Of a stretch of 64,000 nucleotides of DNA, positions 15,001 to 30,000 are shown piece by piece (positions within the stretch are counted from its first letter, which is position 1; each line of letters starts with the position of its first letter). This DNA comes from Aldehydirespirator sp965205155. Lineage in GTDB: Bacteria > Actinomycetota > Acidimicrobiia > Acidimicrobiales > Aldehydirespiratoraceae. The notes under the pieces were generated by a model. It was given only the letters and a program-made list of their open reading frames with translations. It did not search any database and had not been told where the DNA came from. Location: contig OZ242033.1 of NCBI GenBank assembly GCA_965205155.1, forward strand, positions 2,170,001 to 2,234,000, in the 5' to 3' direction. The translations under genes were made by a program, and so were the position numbers.

Positions 15001-18000
15001 TCGTGGGGACCACCGGTCAGATCAAGACCAAGACGTCGTTGGACCACGAGACCAAAGACAGCTATTCGGTGACGGTGAAGGTCACCGACAGCAAGGACGG
15101 CAACGGCAACGCCAGCACCGCCATCGATGATGAGATCGCGGTGACGATCAACGTGACCGACGTGAACGAGGCCCCGACCGCGACCGATGACTCGGTGACC
15201 ATCGACGAGGACTCCGCCACGACCGAGATCGCGGTGACGGCCAACGACACCGATCCTGAGGGCGCCAGCCTGACCGCGTCGATCGTGACCAACCCCGACA
15301 AGGGAACCGCCGCGCTCAAGTCCGGCAGCAGCACGGTGATCGAGTACACCCCGAACGCCAACGCCAACGGCGAAGACAGTTTCACCTACAAGGTGTCCGA
15401 CGGCACCCACGACAGCAGCACGGCGACGGTGTCGGTCACCATCAACGCCGTGAACGACGACCCGGTGGCGAACGACGACGCCAAGACCATCGTCGAGGAC
15501 TCCGCCAAAGTCGAGATCAACGTCATCGCCAACGACACCGACATCGACAGCACGTCTTTGTCGGTCTCCGCGATCACGACCGCCCCCACCAAGGGCACCG
15601 CGGCGATCAAGACCGGCAACAACAAGGTGATCGAGTACACCCCGAATGCCGACGCCAACGGCAAAGACACCATCGTCTACACCGTGTCTGACGGGTCAGG
15701 CGGCACCGACAGCGGCACTTTGACGATCACGATCACCGCGGTGAACGACGACCCGTCCTTCACTGACGGTGACACCGCGTCGCGCAGTGTGACGTTGGCG
15801 GGCTCCACGATGAACAGCAATGTGGGTGCGGTGCTGGGGGTGACGCATCCCTCAGACGAGACCGAGTCGTTGACGTTCGCGATCGGCGGGACCGACGGCT
15901 CGAAGTTCACGGTGAGCTCCAGCGGCCAGATCAGCATCGGGTCCACCGACCTGCCGGTGGCGACCCAGCAGACCTACACGGTGACCGTGACCGTCAGGGA
16001 CAGCAAGAACTCCTCGGGGACCGCCGACACCGCCATCGATGACACCATCACGGTGACGATCACCATCAGCGACGCCAACAGCAAGCCGACCTTCGATGAC
16101 GGAGAGTCCACGACGCGGGAGGTGGCCGAGAACGCCGCGGCGGTCACCAACGTCGGCTCGGCGGTGGCCGCGTCCGATGCCGACGACGGAGACACCCTCA
16201 CGTACACGCTGGCGGGCACCGACGCGGCGAGCTTCACGATCGTGGGGACCACCGGTCAGATCAAGACCAAGACGTCGTTGGACCACGAGACCAAAGACAG
16301 CTATTCGGTGACGGTGAAGGTCACCGACAGCAAGGACGGCAACGGCAACGCCAGCACCGCCATCGATGATGAGATCGCGGTGACGATCAACGTGACCGAC
16401 GTGAACGAGGCCCCGACCGCGACCGATGACTCGGTGACCATCGACGAGGACTCCGCCACGACCGAGATCGCGGTGACGGCCAACGACACCGACCCCGAGG
16501 GCGCCAGCCTGACCGCGTCGATCGTGACCAACCCCGACAAGGGAACCGCCGCGCTCAAGTCCGGCAGCAGCACGGTGATCGAGTACACCCCGAACGCCAA
16601 CGCCAACGGCGAAGACAGTTTCACCTACAAGGTGAACGACGGCACCCACGACAGCAGCACGGCGACGGTGTCGGTCACCATCAACGCCGTGAACGACAAC
16701 CCGGTGGCGAACGACGACGCCAAGACGATCGTCGAGGACTCGGCCAAAGTCGAGATCAACGTCATCGCCAACGACACCGACATCGACAGCACGTCTTTGT
16801 CGGTGTCGGCGATCACGACCGCCCCCACGAAGGGCACCGCGGCGATCAAGACCGGCAACAACAAGGTGATCGAGTACACCCCGAATGCCGACGCCAACGG
16901 CAAAGACACCATCGTCTACACCGTGTCTGACGGGTCGGGCGGCACCGCTAGCGGCACTTTGACGGTGACGATCACCGCGGTGAACGACGACCCGGTGTTC
17001 AGCGAGGGCACCGTCACCGACGGGGTCCGCTCCACGACGCGCAGTGTGACGTTGGCGGGCTCCACGATGAACAGCAATGTGGGTGCGGTGCTGGGGGTGA
17101 CGCATCCCTCAGACGAGACCGAGTCGTTGACGTTCGCGATCGGCGGGACCGACGGCTCGAAGTTCACGGTGAGCTCCAGCGGCCAGATCAGTGTCGGGTC
17201 CACTGATCTGCCGGTGGCGACCCAGCAGTCCTATGAGGTGACCGTGACGGTGTCTGACGGCAAGGACAGCACCGGAGACGAGATCGAGGCCACCACAGAT
17301 GACACCATCACGGTGACGATCACGATCAGCGACAGCAACAGCAAGCCGACTTTCGATGACGGCGAGTCGACGACGCGGGAGGTGGCTGAGAACGCGGCGG
17401 CGGTCACCGATGTGGGCGCGGCGGTGGCCGCGAGCGACGCCGACCGCGACGGGCTGACCTACACCTTGGCCGGCACCGACGCGTCGTCGTTCACGATTGT
17501 GGGGTCGACGGGTCAGATCAGGACCAAGACGTCGTTGGACCACGAGACCAAAGACAGCTATTCGGTGACGGTGAAGGTCACCGACAGCAAGGACGGCAAC
17601 GGCAACGCCAGCACCGCCATCGATGATGAGATCGCGGTGACGATCAACGTGACCGACGAGAACGAGGCCCCGACCGCGACCGATGACTCGGTGACGATCG
17701 ACGAGGACTCGGGCAAGACCGAGATCGCGGTGACTGCCAACGACACCGATCCTGAGGGCGCCAGCCTGGCTGCGTCGATCGTGACCAACCCCACCAAGGG
17801 AACCGCGGCGCTCAAGTCCGGCAGCAGCACGGTGATCGAGTACACCCCGAACGCCGACGCCAACGGCGAAGACAGCTTCACCTACAAGGTGTCCGACGGC
17901 ACCCACGACAGCAGCACGGCGACGGTGTCGGTCACCATCAACGCCGTGAACGACAACCCGGTGGCGAACGACGACGCCAAGACCATCGTCGAGGACTCGG

Positions 18001-21000
18001 CCAAAGTCGAGGTCAATGTGGTGGCCAACGACACCGATGTGGACAGCACGTCTTTGTCGGTGTCGGCGATCACGACCGCGCCGACCAAGGGCACCGCGGC
18101 GATCAAGACCGGCAACAACAAGGTGATCGAGTACACCCCGAATGCCGACGCCAACGGCAAAGACACCATCGTCTACACCGTGTCTGACGGGTCAGGCGGC
18201 ACCGCTAGCGGCACTTTGACGATCACGATCACCGCGGTGAACGACGACCCGTCCTTCACTGACGGTGACACCGCGTCGCGCAGTGTGACGTTGGCGGGCT
18301 CCACGATGAACAGCAATGTGGGTGCGGTGCTGGGGGTGACGCATCCCTCAGACGAGACCGAGTCGTTGACGTTCGCGATCGGCGGGACCGACGGCTCGAA
18401 GTTCACGGTGAGCTCCAGCGGCCAGATCAGCATCGGGTCCACCGACCTGCCGGTGGCGACCCAGCAGACCTACACGGTGACCGTGACCGTCAGGGACAGC
18501 AAGAACTCCTCGGGGACCGCCGACACCGCCATCGATGACACCATCACGGTGACGATCACCATCAGCGACGCCAACAGCAAGCCGACCTTCGATGACGGAG
18601 AGTCCACGACGCGGGAGGTGGCCGAGAACGCCGCGGCGGTCACCAACGTCGGCTCGGCGGTGGCCGCGTCCGATGCCGACGACGGAGACACCCTCACGTA
18701 CACGCTGGCGGGCACCGACGCGGCGAGCTTCACGATCGTGGGGACCACCGGTCAGATCAAGACCAAGACGTCGTTGGACCACGAGACCAAAGACAGCTAT
18801 TCGGTGACGGTGAAGGTCACCGACAGCAAGGACGGCAACGGCAACGCCAGCACCGCCATCGACGATGAGATCGCGGTGACGATCAACGTGACCGACGTGA
18901 ACGAGGCCCCGACCGCGACCGACGACTCGGTGACCATCGACGAGGACTCCGCCACGACCGAGATCGCGGTGACGGCCAACGACACCGACCCCGAGGGCGC
19001 CAGCCTGACCGCGTCGATCGTGACCAACCCCGACAAGGGAACCGCCGCGCTCAAGTCCGGCAGCAGCACGGTGATCGAGTACACCCCGAACGCCAACGCC
19101 AACGGCGAAGACAGTTTCACCTACAAGGTGTCCGACGGCACCCACGACAGCAGCACGGCGACGGTGTCGGTCACCATCAACGCCGTGAACGACAACCCGG
19201 TGGCGAACGACGACGCCAAGACGATCGTCGAGGACTCGGCCAAAGTCGAGATCAACGTCATCGCCAACGACACCGACATCGACAGCACGTCTTTGTCGGT
19301 GTCGGCGATCACGACCGCCCCCACGAAGGGCACCGCGGCGATCAAGACCGGCAACAACAAGGTGATCGAGTACACCCCCAATGCCGACGCCAACGGCAAA
19401 GACACCATCGTCTACACCGTGTCTGACGGGTCGGGCGGCACCGCTAGCGGCACTTTGACGGTGACGATCACCGCGGTGAACGACGACCCGGTGTTCAGTG
19501 ACGGCGCGACCGCGTCGCGCAGTGTGACGTTGGCGGGCTCCACGATGAACAGCAATGTGGGTGCGGTGCTGGGGGTGACGCATCCCTCAGACGAGACCGA
19601 GTCGTTGACGTTCGCGATCGGCGGGACCGACGGCTCGAAGTTCACGGTGAGCTCCAGCGGCCAGATCAGCATCGGGTCCACCGACCTGCCGGTGGCGACC
19701 CAGCAGACCTACACGGTGACCGTGACCGTCAGGGACAGCAAGAACTCCTCGGGGACCGCCGACACCGCCATCGATGACACCATCACGGTGACGATCACCA
19801 TCAGCGACGCCAACAGCAAGCCGACTTTCGATGACGGAGAGTCCACGACGCGGGAGGTGGCCGAGAACGCCGCCGCGGTCACCAACGTCGGCTCGGCGGT
19901 GGCCGCGTCCGATGCCGACGACGGAGACACCCTCACGTACACGCTGGCGGGCACCGACGCGGCGAGCTTCACGATCGTGGGGACCACCGGTCAGATCAAG
20001 ACCAAGACGTCGTTGGACCACGAGACCAAAGACAGCTATTCGGTGACGGTGAAGGTCACCGACAGCAAGGACGGCAACGGCAACGCCAGCACCGCCATCG
20101 ACGATGAGATCGCGGTGACGATCAACGTGACCGACGTGAACGAGGCCCCGACCGCGACCGATGACTCGGTGACCATCGACGAGGACTCCGCCACGACCGA
20201 GATCGCGGTGACCTCCAACGACACCGACCCCGAGGGCGCCAGCCTGACCGCGTCGATCGTGACCAACCCCACCAAGGGCACCGCCGCGCTCAAGTCCGGC
20301 AGCAGCACGGTGATCGAGTACACCCCGAACGCCAACGCCAACGGCGAAGACAGTTTCACCTACAAGGTGAACGACGGCACCCACGACAGCAGCACGGCCA
20401 CCGTGTCGATCACCATCAACGCCGTCAACGACAACCCGGTGGCGAACGACGACGCCAAGACGATTGTCGAGGACTCGGCCAAAGTCGAGGTCAATGTGGT
20501 GGCCAACGACACCGATGTGGACAGCACGTCTTTGTCGGTGTCGGTGATCACGACCGCGCCGACCAAGGGCACCGCGGCGATCAAGACCGGCAACAACAAG
20601 GTGATCGAGTACACCCCGAATGCCGACGCCAACGGCAAAGACACCATCGTCTACACCGTGTCTGACGGGTCAGGCGGCACCGCTAGCGGCACTTTGACGA
20701 TCACGATCACCGCGGTGAACGACGACCCGTCCTTCACTGACGGTGACACCGCGTCGCGCAGTGTGACGTTGGCGGGCTCCACGATGAACAGCAATGTGGG
20801 TGCGGTGCTGGGGGTGACGCATCCCTCAGACGAGACCGAGTCGTTGACGTTCGCGATCGGCGGGACCGACGGCTCGAAGTTCACGGTGAGCTCCAGCGGC
20901 CAGATCAGCATCGGGTCCACCGACCTGCCGGTGGCGACCCAGCAGACCTACACGGTGACCGTGACCGTCAGGGACAGCAAGAACTCCTCGGGGACCGCCG

Positions 21001-24000
21001 ACACCGCCATCGATGACACCATCACGGTGACGATCACCATCAGCGACGCCAACAGCAAGCCCACCTTCGATGACGGAGAGTCCACGACGCGGGAGGTGGC
21101 CGAGAACGCCGCGGCGGTCACCAACGTCGGCTCGGCGGTGGCCGCGTCCGATGCCGACGACGGAGACACCCTCACGTACACGCTGGCGGGCACCGACGCG
21201 GCGAGCTTCACGATTGTGGGGACCACCGGTCAGATCAAGACCAAGACGTCGTTGAACCACGAGACCAAAGACAGCTATTCGGTGACGGTGAAGGTCACCG
21301 ACAGCAAGGACGGCAACGGCAACGCCAGCACCGCCATCGACGATGAGATCGCGGTGACCATCAACGTGACCGACGTCAACGAGGCCCCGACCGCCACCGA
21401 TGACTCGGTGACCATCGACGAGGACTCCGCCACGACCGAGATCGCGGTGACCTCCAACGACACCGACCCCGAGGGCGCCAGCCTGGCTGCGTCGATCGTG
21501 ACCAACCCCACCAAGGGAACCGCCGCGCTCAAGTCCGGCAGCAGCACGGTGATCGAGTACACCCCGAACGCCAACGCCAACGGCGAAGACAGTTTCACCT
21601 ACAAGGTGAACGACGGCACCCACGACAGCAGCACGGCCACCGTGTCGATCACCATCAACGCCGTCAACGACAACCCCGCCTTCAACGAGGGCACCGTCAC
21701 CAACGAGGTCCGCACCACGACCCGCAGCATCACCCCGGCGGCCGCGACGGCGAACGCGAAGGTGGGCGACGCCCTCGAGCTGGACCACCCCGACAACGAG
21801 TCCGAGACGCTGACCTACACCATCGGCGGCACCGACGGCTCGAAGTTCGTGGTGAGCTCCAGCGGCCAGATCAGCGTCGGGTCGAACGCCCTGCCCGTCG
21901 ATACCCAGCAGTCCTACACCGTCACCGTCACCGTCTCAGACGGCATAGACGCCGACGGCGACGACGAGCAGACCCCCACCACCGACGACACCATCACCGT
22001 CACCATCAACATCACGACCGGGCCTGCGATCACGGTGTTCCTGAAGTCGGACACCAGCACCGAGGTGACCTCGCTCACGAAGTCCGGCTCCTACACGTTC
22101 ACCGTCAAGGGCACCGGCTGGACGAGCGACTTAGTGGGCGGCCTCGGAGTGCTGCTGACCGCCTGCCTGGCGCCGGTCGGAGACGCCGAGCTGAGCCTGC
22201 TCACGGACTGCGACTCCGACGGGCTGGCCACAGCGATAGGGCTCACGGTGAGGGACGGCTCGCAGGGCCTGACGACGATGTACGGGACGGAATCGGATGC
22301 TCTGACCCTTCTCAGGGCGACCATCCCCGCCCTGGTCTGGCCGACGTTCACCGTCGCATCCAACGGGAGCTTCACCCAGGACATGGCGATCGCGGTCCCC
22401 GCCGACGGCACGATCATCACGGCCGTGACCGGCCCCTTCGACGCCAACAAGCTCCTGGCGGGGACGGTCGATCTGACGTCCACCACCAAACAAAAGGTCG
22501 CGGTGGACTCGATAGCCGGGCTCAGCGCCGCGACGACGACCAGCTCGGTGAAGCTGACGTGGACCAACGCCAGCTTCTGCACCTCCACCGCTCCGGCCTG
22601 CTCCTACTGGGTGCGCCACAAGAAGAGCGCCGACGCCGACAGCGAATGGTCGACCTGGGCCAACACGGGCTGGACCTCGGGAGCGCCCGCCCACACCGTG
22701 TCCAGCCTCGACGACAACACCAGCTACGACTTCGAGCTGGAGCGCCGGGAGGTGAGCGGCACCAGCCATGTCGTCCTCAACGAGGGCTCGGTGACGGCCA
22801 GCACCAAGGCCTTCAACCGCAAGCCGACCTTCGACGACGGCACCTCGGCGACCCGCAGCGTGGCCGAGAACTCGCCGATGGTCACCAACGTGGGCAGCCC
22901 GGTGGCCGCGTCGGACTCCGACAGCGGCGACACGCTCACCTACTCGATGACCGGCGACACCACCAACTTCACCATCGACACCTCCACGGGCCAGATCAAG
23001 ACCAGCGCCTCGCTGAACCACGAGGCCGACGACAGCTACACGGTCACGGTGAAGGTCACCGACAGCAAGAACGCGGCCGGCGCCACCGACACCGACACCG
23101 ACGACACCATCACCGTCACCATCGAAGTCACCGACGTCAACGAGGCCCCCACCGCCACCAACGACACCAAGACCATCAACGAGGACTCCGGCAAGACCGA
23201 GATCAACGTCATCGCCAACGACACCGACCCCGAGGACGACAGCCTCGCCGCGGTGATCGCGACCAACCCCACCAAGGGCACCGCCGCGCTCAAGTCCGGC
23301 AGCACCACGGTGATCGAGTACACCCCCAACGCCGACGCCTTCGGCAAGGACAGCTTCACCTACAAGGCCTCCGACGGCACCCTCCAGAGCACGGCGGCCA
23401 CCGTCACCATCACCATCACCGGGATCAACGACAAGCCGGTGGCGGTCGCCGACTCCAAGACGATCAACGAGGACTCCGGCAAGGTCGAGATCGACGTGAC
23501 CGCCAACGACACCGACGCCGACAACGACACCCTGACCGCCTCGATCGTGACCAACCCGCAAAAGGGCACCGCGGCGGTGAAGACCGGCGACGCCGGCGTG
23601 ATCGAGTACACCCCCAACGCCAACGCCAACGGCTCTGACAGCTTCACCTACAAGGTGAACGACGGCACCGTCGACAGCGACACGGTGACGGTGTCGATCA
23701 CCATCACCGCGGTGAACGATGCGCCGGTGGGGGTCGCCGACTCCAAGACCATCAACGAGGACTCCGGCAAGACAGAGGTCAATGTGATCGCCAACGACAC
23801 CGACGTGGAGGGTGACACGCTGTCGGTCACCGCGATCACGACCGCGCCGACCAAGGGCACCGCCGCCATCAAGTCCGACAGCACCACGGTGATCGAGTAC
23901 ACCCCCAAGGCTGACGCCTTCGGCAAGGACAAGATCGTGTACACGGTCTCCGACGGGACCGACACCGCCAGCGGCACTCTGACGATCACCATCACCGGGA

Positions 24001-27000
24001 TCAACGACAAGCCGGTGGCGGTCGCCGACTCCAAGACGATCAACGAGGACTCCGGCAAGGTCGAGATCGACGTGACCGCCAACGACACCGACGCCGACGG
24101 CGACACCCTGACCGCGGTGATCGTGACCAGCCCGACCCTGGGCACCGCCGCGGTGAAGACCGGCGACGCCGGCGTGATCGAGTACACCCCCAACGCCAAC
24201 GCCAACGGTTCTGACAGCTTCACCTACAAGGTGAACGACGGCACCGTCGACAGCAGCACGGTGACGGTGTCGATCACCATCAACGCGGTGAACGACGCGC
24301 CGGTGGGGGTCGCCGACTCCAAGACCATCAACGAGGACTCGGCCAAGGTCGAGGTCAACGTGATCGCCAACGACACCGACGTGGAGGGTGACACGCTGTC
24401 GGTCACCGCGATCACGACCGCGCCGTCCAAGGGCACCGCCGCCATCAAGACCAACAGCACCACGGTGATCGAGTACACCCCCAACGCCAACGCCAACGGC
24501 GAAGACAGGATCGTGTACACGGTCTCCGACGGGTCGGCCACCGGCAGCGGCACCTTGACGATCACGATCACCGCGCTCAACGACGACCCGGTGTTCAGCG
24601 ACGGCGCGACCGCGTCGCGCAGTGTGACCCTGGCCGGCTCCACGGCGACCAGCAAGGTGGGCGCGCCGCTGGGGGTGACCCACCCCGACACCGGCGACAC
24701 GTTGACGTTCGGGATCGGCGGGACCGACGGCTCGAAGTTCACGATCAGCAACACCGGCCAGATCAGCGTCGGGTCCTCGAACCTGCCGAAGACGACCCAG
24801 CAGTCCTACACCGTGACCGTGACGGTGCGCGACAGCAAGAACTCGGCCGGGGTCGCCGACACCACCACCGACGACACCATCACCGTCACCATCACCATCA
24901 GCGACAGCAACCGCAAGCCGACCTTCGACGACGGCACGTCGACGACGCGGGAGGTGGCTGAGAACGCCGCGGCGGTCACCAACGTGGGCGCGGCGGTGGC
25001 CGCGAGCGACGACGACAACGACGCGTTGACGTACACGCTGGCGGGCACCGACGCCTCGTCGTTCACGATCGTGGGGACCACAGGCCAGATCAAGACCAAG
25101 ACGTCTTTGAACCGCGAGGCCAAGTCGAGCTACTCGGTGACGGTGAAGGTCACCGACAAGAAGAACGTGTCCGGCGTCGCCGACACCGAGATCGACGACA
25201 CCATCACCGTCACCATCAACGTCACCAACGTGAACGAGGGTCCCACCGCGGTCAACGACTCCAAGACCATCAACGAGGACTCCGGCAAGGTCGAGATCGA
25301 CGTGACCGGCAACGACACCGACCCCGAGAACGACACCTTGACCGCGTCGATCGTGACCAGCCCGCAAAAGGGCACCGCCGCGGTCAAGACCGGCGACGCC
25401 GGCGTGATCGAGTACACCCCCAACGCCAACGCCAACGGCTCCGACAGCTTCACCTACACGGTGTCCGACGGCTCCATCACCAGCAGCGCGGCGACGGTGT
25501 CGATCACGATCAACGCGGTGAACGACAACCCGGTGGCCAACGACGACACCAAGACGATCAATGAGGACTCCGCCAAGGTGGAGATCAATGTGATCACCAA
25601 CGACACCGACGTCGACAGCACGTCGCTGTCGGTCTCCGCGATCACGACCGCGCCGACCAAGGGCACCGCCGCGATCAAGGCGACCGACAGCAAGGTGATC
25701 GAGTACACCCCCAAGGCCAACGCCAACGGCACCGACACCATCGTGTACACGGTGTCCGACGGGTCCGGCGGCACCGACAGCGGCACGTTGAGGATCACGA
25801 TCAACGCGCTCAACGACGACCCGATCTTCAGCGACGGCGACACCGCGAAGCGCAGCGTGACGGTGGCGGGCTCCACCGCAAACAGCAACGTGGGCGCGGC
25901 GCTGGGGGTGACGCATCCCGACACCGGCGACACGTTGACGTTCGGGATCGGCGGGACCGACGGCTCGAAGTTCGCAGTGAGCTCCAGCGGCCAGATCAGC
26001 GTCGGAACCTCGAACCTGCCGGTGGTGACCCAGCAGACCTACACGGTGACCGTGACGGTGCGGGACAGCAAGGACTCGTCCGGGGAGGCCGACACCGACA
26101 CCGACGACACCATCACCGTCACCATCACCATCAGCGACAGCAACAGCAAGCCGACCTTCGACGACGGCACGTCGACGACCCGCAGCGTGGCCGAGAACTC
26201 GGCGGCGGTCGTCAACGTGGGCAGCCCGGTGGCCGCCAGCGACGCCGACAGCAACGACACGCTCAGCTACACGATGACCGGCACCGACGCCTCGTCGTTC
26301 ACCATCGTGGGCACCACCGGCCAGATCAAGACCAAGACGTCCTTGAACCGCGAGTCCAAGTCGAGCTACTCGGTGACGGTGAAGGTCACCGACAGCAAGA
26401 ACGCGGCCGGCAACGCCGACACCGCCATCGACGACGAGATCTCGGTGACCATCAACGTCACCGACGTGAACGAGGCCCCCACCGCGGCCGCCGACTCGGT
26501 GACCATCAACGAGGACTCCGGCACGACGGAGATCGCGGTGACCTCCAACGACACCGACCCCGAGAACGACAGCCTCACCGCGTCGATCGTGACCGACCCC
26601 ACCAAGGGCACCGCCGCGCTCAAGTCCGGCAGCAGCACGGTGATCGAGTACACCCCCAACGCCAACGCCAACGGCTCGGACAGCTTCACCTACAAGGTGA
26701 ACGACGGCGCCCTCGACAGCGCGGCGGCGACGGTGTCGATCACCATCAACGCCGTCAACGACGAGCCCTCATTCAGCGAGGGCGCCACCACGACCCGCAG
26801 CATCACCGTGGCCGGCTCCACCGCCAACAGCGCGGTGGGCGCGGCGCTGGGGGTGACCCACCCCGACACCGGCGACACGCTCACGTTCGGGATCGGCGGG
26901 ACCGACGCCTCGAAGTTCACGGTCAGCAGCGCCGGCCAGATCAGCGTCGGGTCCTCGAACCTGCCGGCGGGAACCCAGCAGTCCTACACGGTGACCGTGA

Positions 27001-30000
27001 CGGTGCGCGACAGCAAGGACTCGTCCGGGGAGGCCGACACCGACACCGACGACACCATCACCGTCACCATCAACATCACCGGCGCCAACCGGGCCCCGGC
27101 GTTCGCGTCGGACACCGCGACCCGCAGCGTGGCCGAGACCGCCGCCGCGGGCGAGAACATCGGCGCCCCGCTGGCGGCCACCGACGCCGACAACGACACG
27201 CTCACCTACACCATGACCGGCACCGACGCCGCCAGCTTCGACTTCGAGTCCGGCGCCTCCGGCGGCCAGATCAAGACCAAGGCCGCGCTCGACTCCAGCA
27301 CCAAGTCCAGCTACAGCGTCACCGTCAACGTGTCCGACGGCAAGAACGCGTCCGGGACCGCCGACACCTCCGTCGACGACAGCGTCACCGTCACCATCAA
27401 CGTCACCGAGGTCGACGCGTCGATCTCGATCGCCCCGTGGACCACCGAGGCGCAAAAGAGCCACGCCACCAGGGACGGGGGCGGGCTGTACCCCGGCAAC
27501 ACCGCCAACTTCGCGGTGTCGGGCCAGGACTGGACGTCGACGTCGCTGTACGGGGTGTTCTGCACCGTGCCCTCCGGCGGCGTGGGCGCGATCACCAACA
27601 GCGACTGCGACAACACCAGCCCGGTGCCGATCACCCCGTCGGGCGGCTCGTTCTCGTCGGTGGCGATGACCTACACCACGCCCGCCTCCGGCGTCCCCGC
27701 CGACGGCGTGGCCATCAGGGTCGGCAACTCCGACGGCACCCAGGCCCCGACCGAGTCGGCCACGATCCTGGCCATCCACGCGCCGGCGGTCATCGACTTC
27801 ACGGTGACGTCGGTGGTGAAGGGCGGCACCGCGGTGGCCGCGCCGCAGTCCGAGGACCTCACCGCGCTGAACCCCGGCGACACGGTCACGTTCAGCTTCA
27901 CCAGCTCGAAGTGGGTCTCGACGGTACCGATTGTCGCGGTGCTGTTCTGCCGGTCGCCCCAAGGCGAGCTGAGACAGATCGGCCTGGGCAACGCCAACAA
28001 CTTCTGCAACGTCGCGGTCAGCGGCGAGAGTGCCGGCACCCTCAGCCAGGCGGTGGCCAACGGCGGGTGGCAGCGCACGATGACCTATACCGTGCCGACC
28101 GGGGGCCTGCCGCCCTACGGCGTGTTCATCTCGGCCGGCGACACCAGCCGCTTCCAGGGCCAGGCGGTCCCGATTATCGGGGCAGGCACCGCGCCGTCGG
28201 TGTCGGTGACCCCCGCCGACCGGGACTCGCTGAGCGCGGGCGGCACCCACACCTTCACCGTGTCGGGCGCGGACTGGACCGCGGGGCCGTCCACCTCCGC
28301 CGGTGCATGGAAGATGGGATCGGTGTACGGCGAGTTCTGCACCGTCGGCTCGGGCGGCCTCGACGCGATCACCGACTCCGACTGCGACGGCGCCAACGCG
28401 GTCACGATCACGGTGCCCGCCTCAGGCTCGCCTCTGGGCTCGTTCAGCGGCGTCACCATGACCTACACGGTCCCCGGCGGCGGCGTCCCCGACCGGGGCG
28501 TGGCCATCAGGGTCAGGCGCGACGTCAACGACAAGATCCGCCTCCTTCCGCCCCACACCCTTGAGTCGGCGGCGGCCTTCGCGGTGCCGGCCGCGATCAA
28601 GCCGCTCATCTCGGTGGCGCCGGTCGACCGCGACACGCTGAGCCCCGGCAGCACCCAGACCTTCAGCGTGACCGGCCAGAACTGGACGGACGGGTCGCTG
28701 ACGGCAGTGTTCTGCACGATCCCCGACGGAGGCGTGGGCTCCGTCGCCGCCACCGACTGCGACACCAGCACCGAGGTGACCGTCACCGCCAGCGGCGGCA
28801 CGTTCAGCGTCGACATGACCTACACCGTGCCCGACGGGGGCGTCCCCGCCGGGGGGGTGGCCATCAGGGTCACCAACAGCGCCGGCACCGAGACCGACAC
28901 CGTGGTGGTGGTCGCAGCCGGCCGGGCCACCATCGAGGTGACGCCGCAGACGGTGGACCGCAACACGCTCGACACCGGCGACACGCCGACGTTCAGCGTG
29001 TCCGGCTCGAGCTGGACCGCGGCGTCGCTGTCGGCGGTGTTCTGCACCGTGCCCGCCGCCGGCGCCGGCTCGATCACCGCTGACACCGTCTGCGACACCG
29101 CCGGCGCAGTGTCGATAACCCCTGCCGGCGGCGGCTTCAGCGGCGAGTCGATGACCTACACGGTTCCCTCCGGCGGCGTGCCGGCCGGCGGGGTGGCCAT
29201 CAGGGTCAGCGACAGCGACCCCGCCGGCGACGAGTCGGCCGTGGCGGTGGTCATCACGGCCGCGCCACCCGAGGGCGGGCCGTCGATCTCGGTGTCGCCG
29301 GCGCTGGTGGACCGCAACTCGCTCAGCCCCGGCGACACGCGGACATTCAACGTGACCGGCCGGGGCTGGACGCTGGCGCCGTTCGGCGCGTTCTGCGTCA
29401 TCCCGCCCGGAGGCATCGACGCGGCCAGCCGGTCCGACTGCGACATCACCTACACCGTCCAGGTGATCCGGCTCGGCCCGGGCGGCACCTTCACGATCTC
29501 CATCACCTACACCGTGCCCGCCGAAGGCATCCCCGAGCGGGGCGTGGTCATCGGGTTCGGCGACCCGACCGAGACCGAGATCGCCTTCCGCCTGGTGATC
29601 TCCGCGGTCGAGGGCGCCGACGTCGAGCCGCCCGCAGTGTGGGTGCCGACGCCGGAAGTGGACCGGGCCGACCTCGAGCCCGGCGACGAGCAGGACGTCG
29701 AGGTGTCGGTCGCCGACCTGGGGACCGAGACCGACACCGTGGTGGTGGCGGTGTGCCGCATCCCGCCCGGCGGGGTGGAGGAGATAACCGCAGCCGACTG
29801 CGACCTCATCACCTCGGTCACCGAGTCCGTCACCGGCGGCACCACCTCGGTCTCGGTGATGCACAAGGTGCCCGAGGACGGGGTCCCGCCCGAGGGCGTG
29901 GCCGTCGTCGTGTTCGATCCCAACGCGGCGCCGCCGCCGGCTGCGGCCCTGAGCCTGTCGGTGACCCCGGTGTCGCCCGCGCCGATCGACCGCAGCCTGC

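Noticed and set aside
3711..27416. CRISPR-like regular repeats
   Set aside because: The regular repeats are in-frame coding units of over a kilobase, not short repeats with unique spacers.
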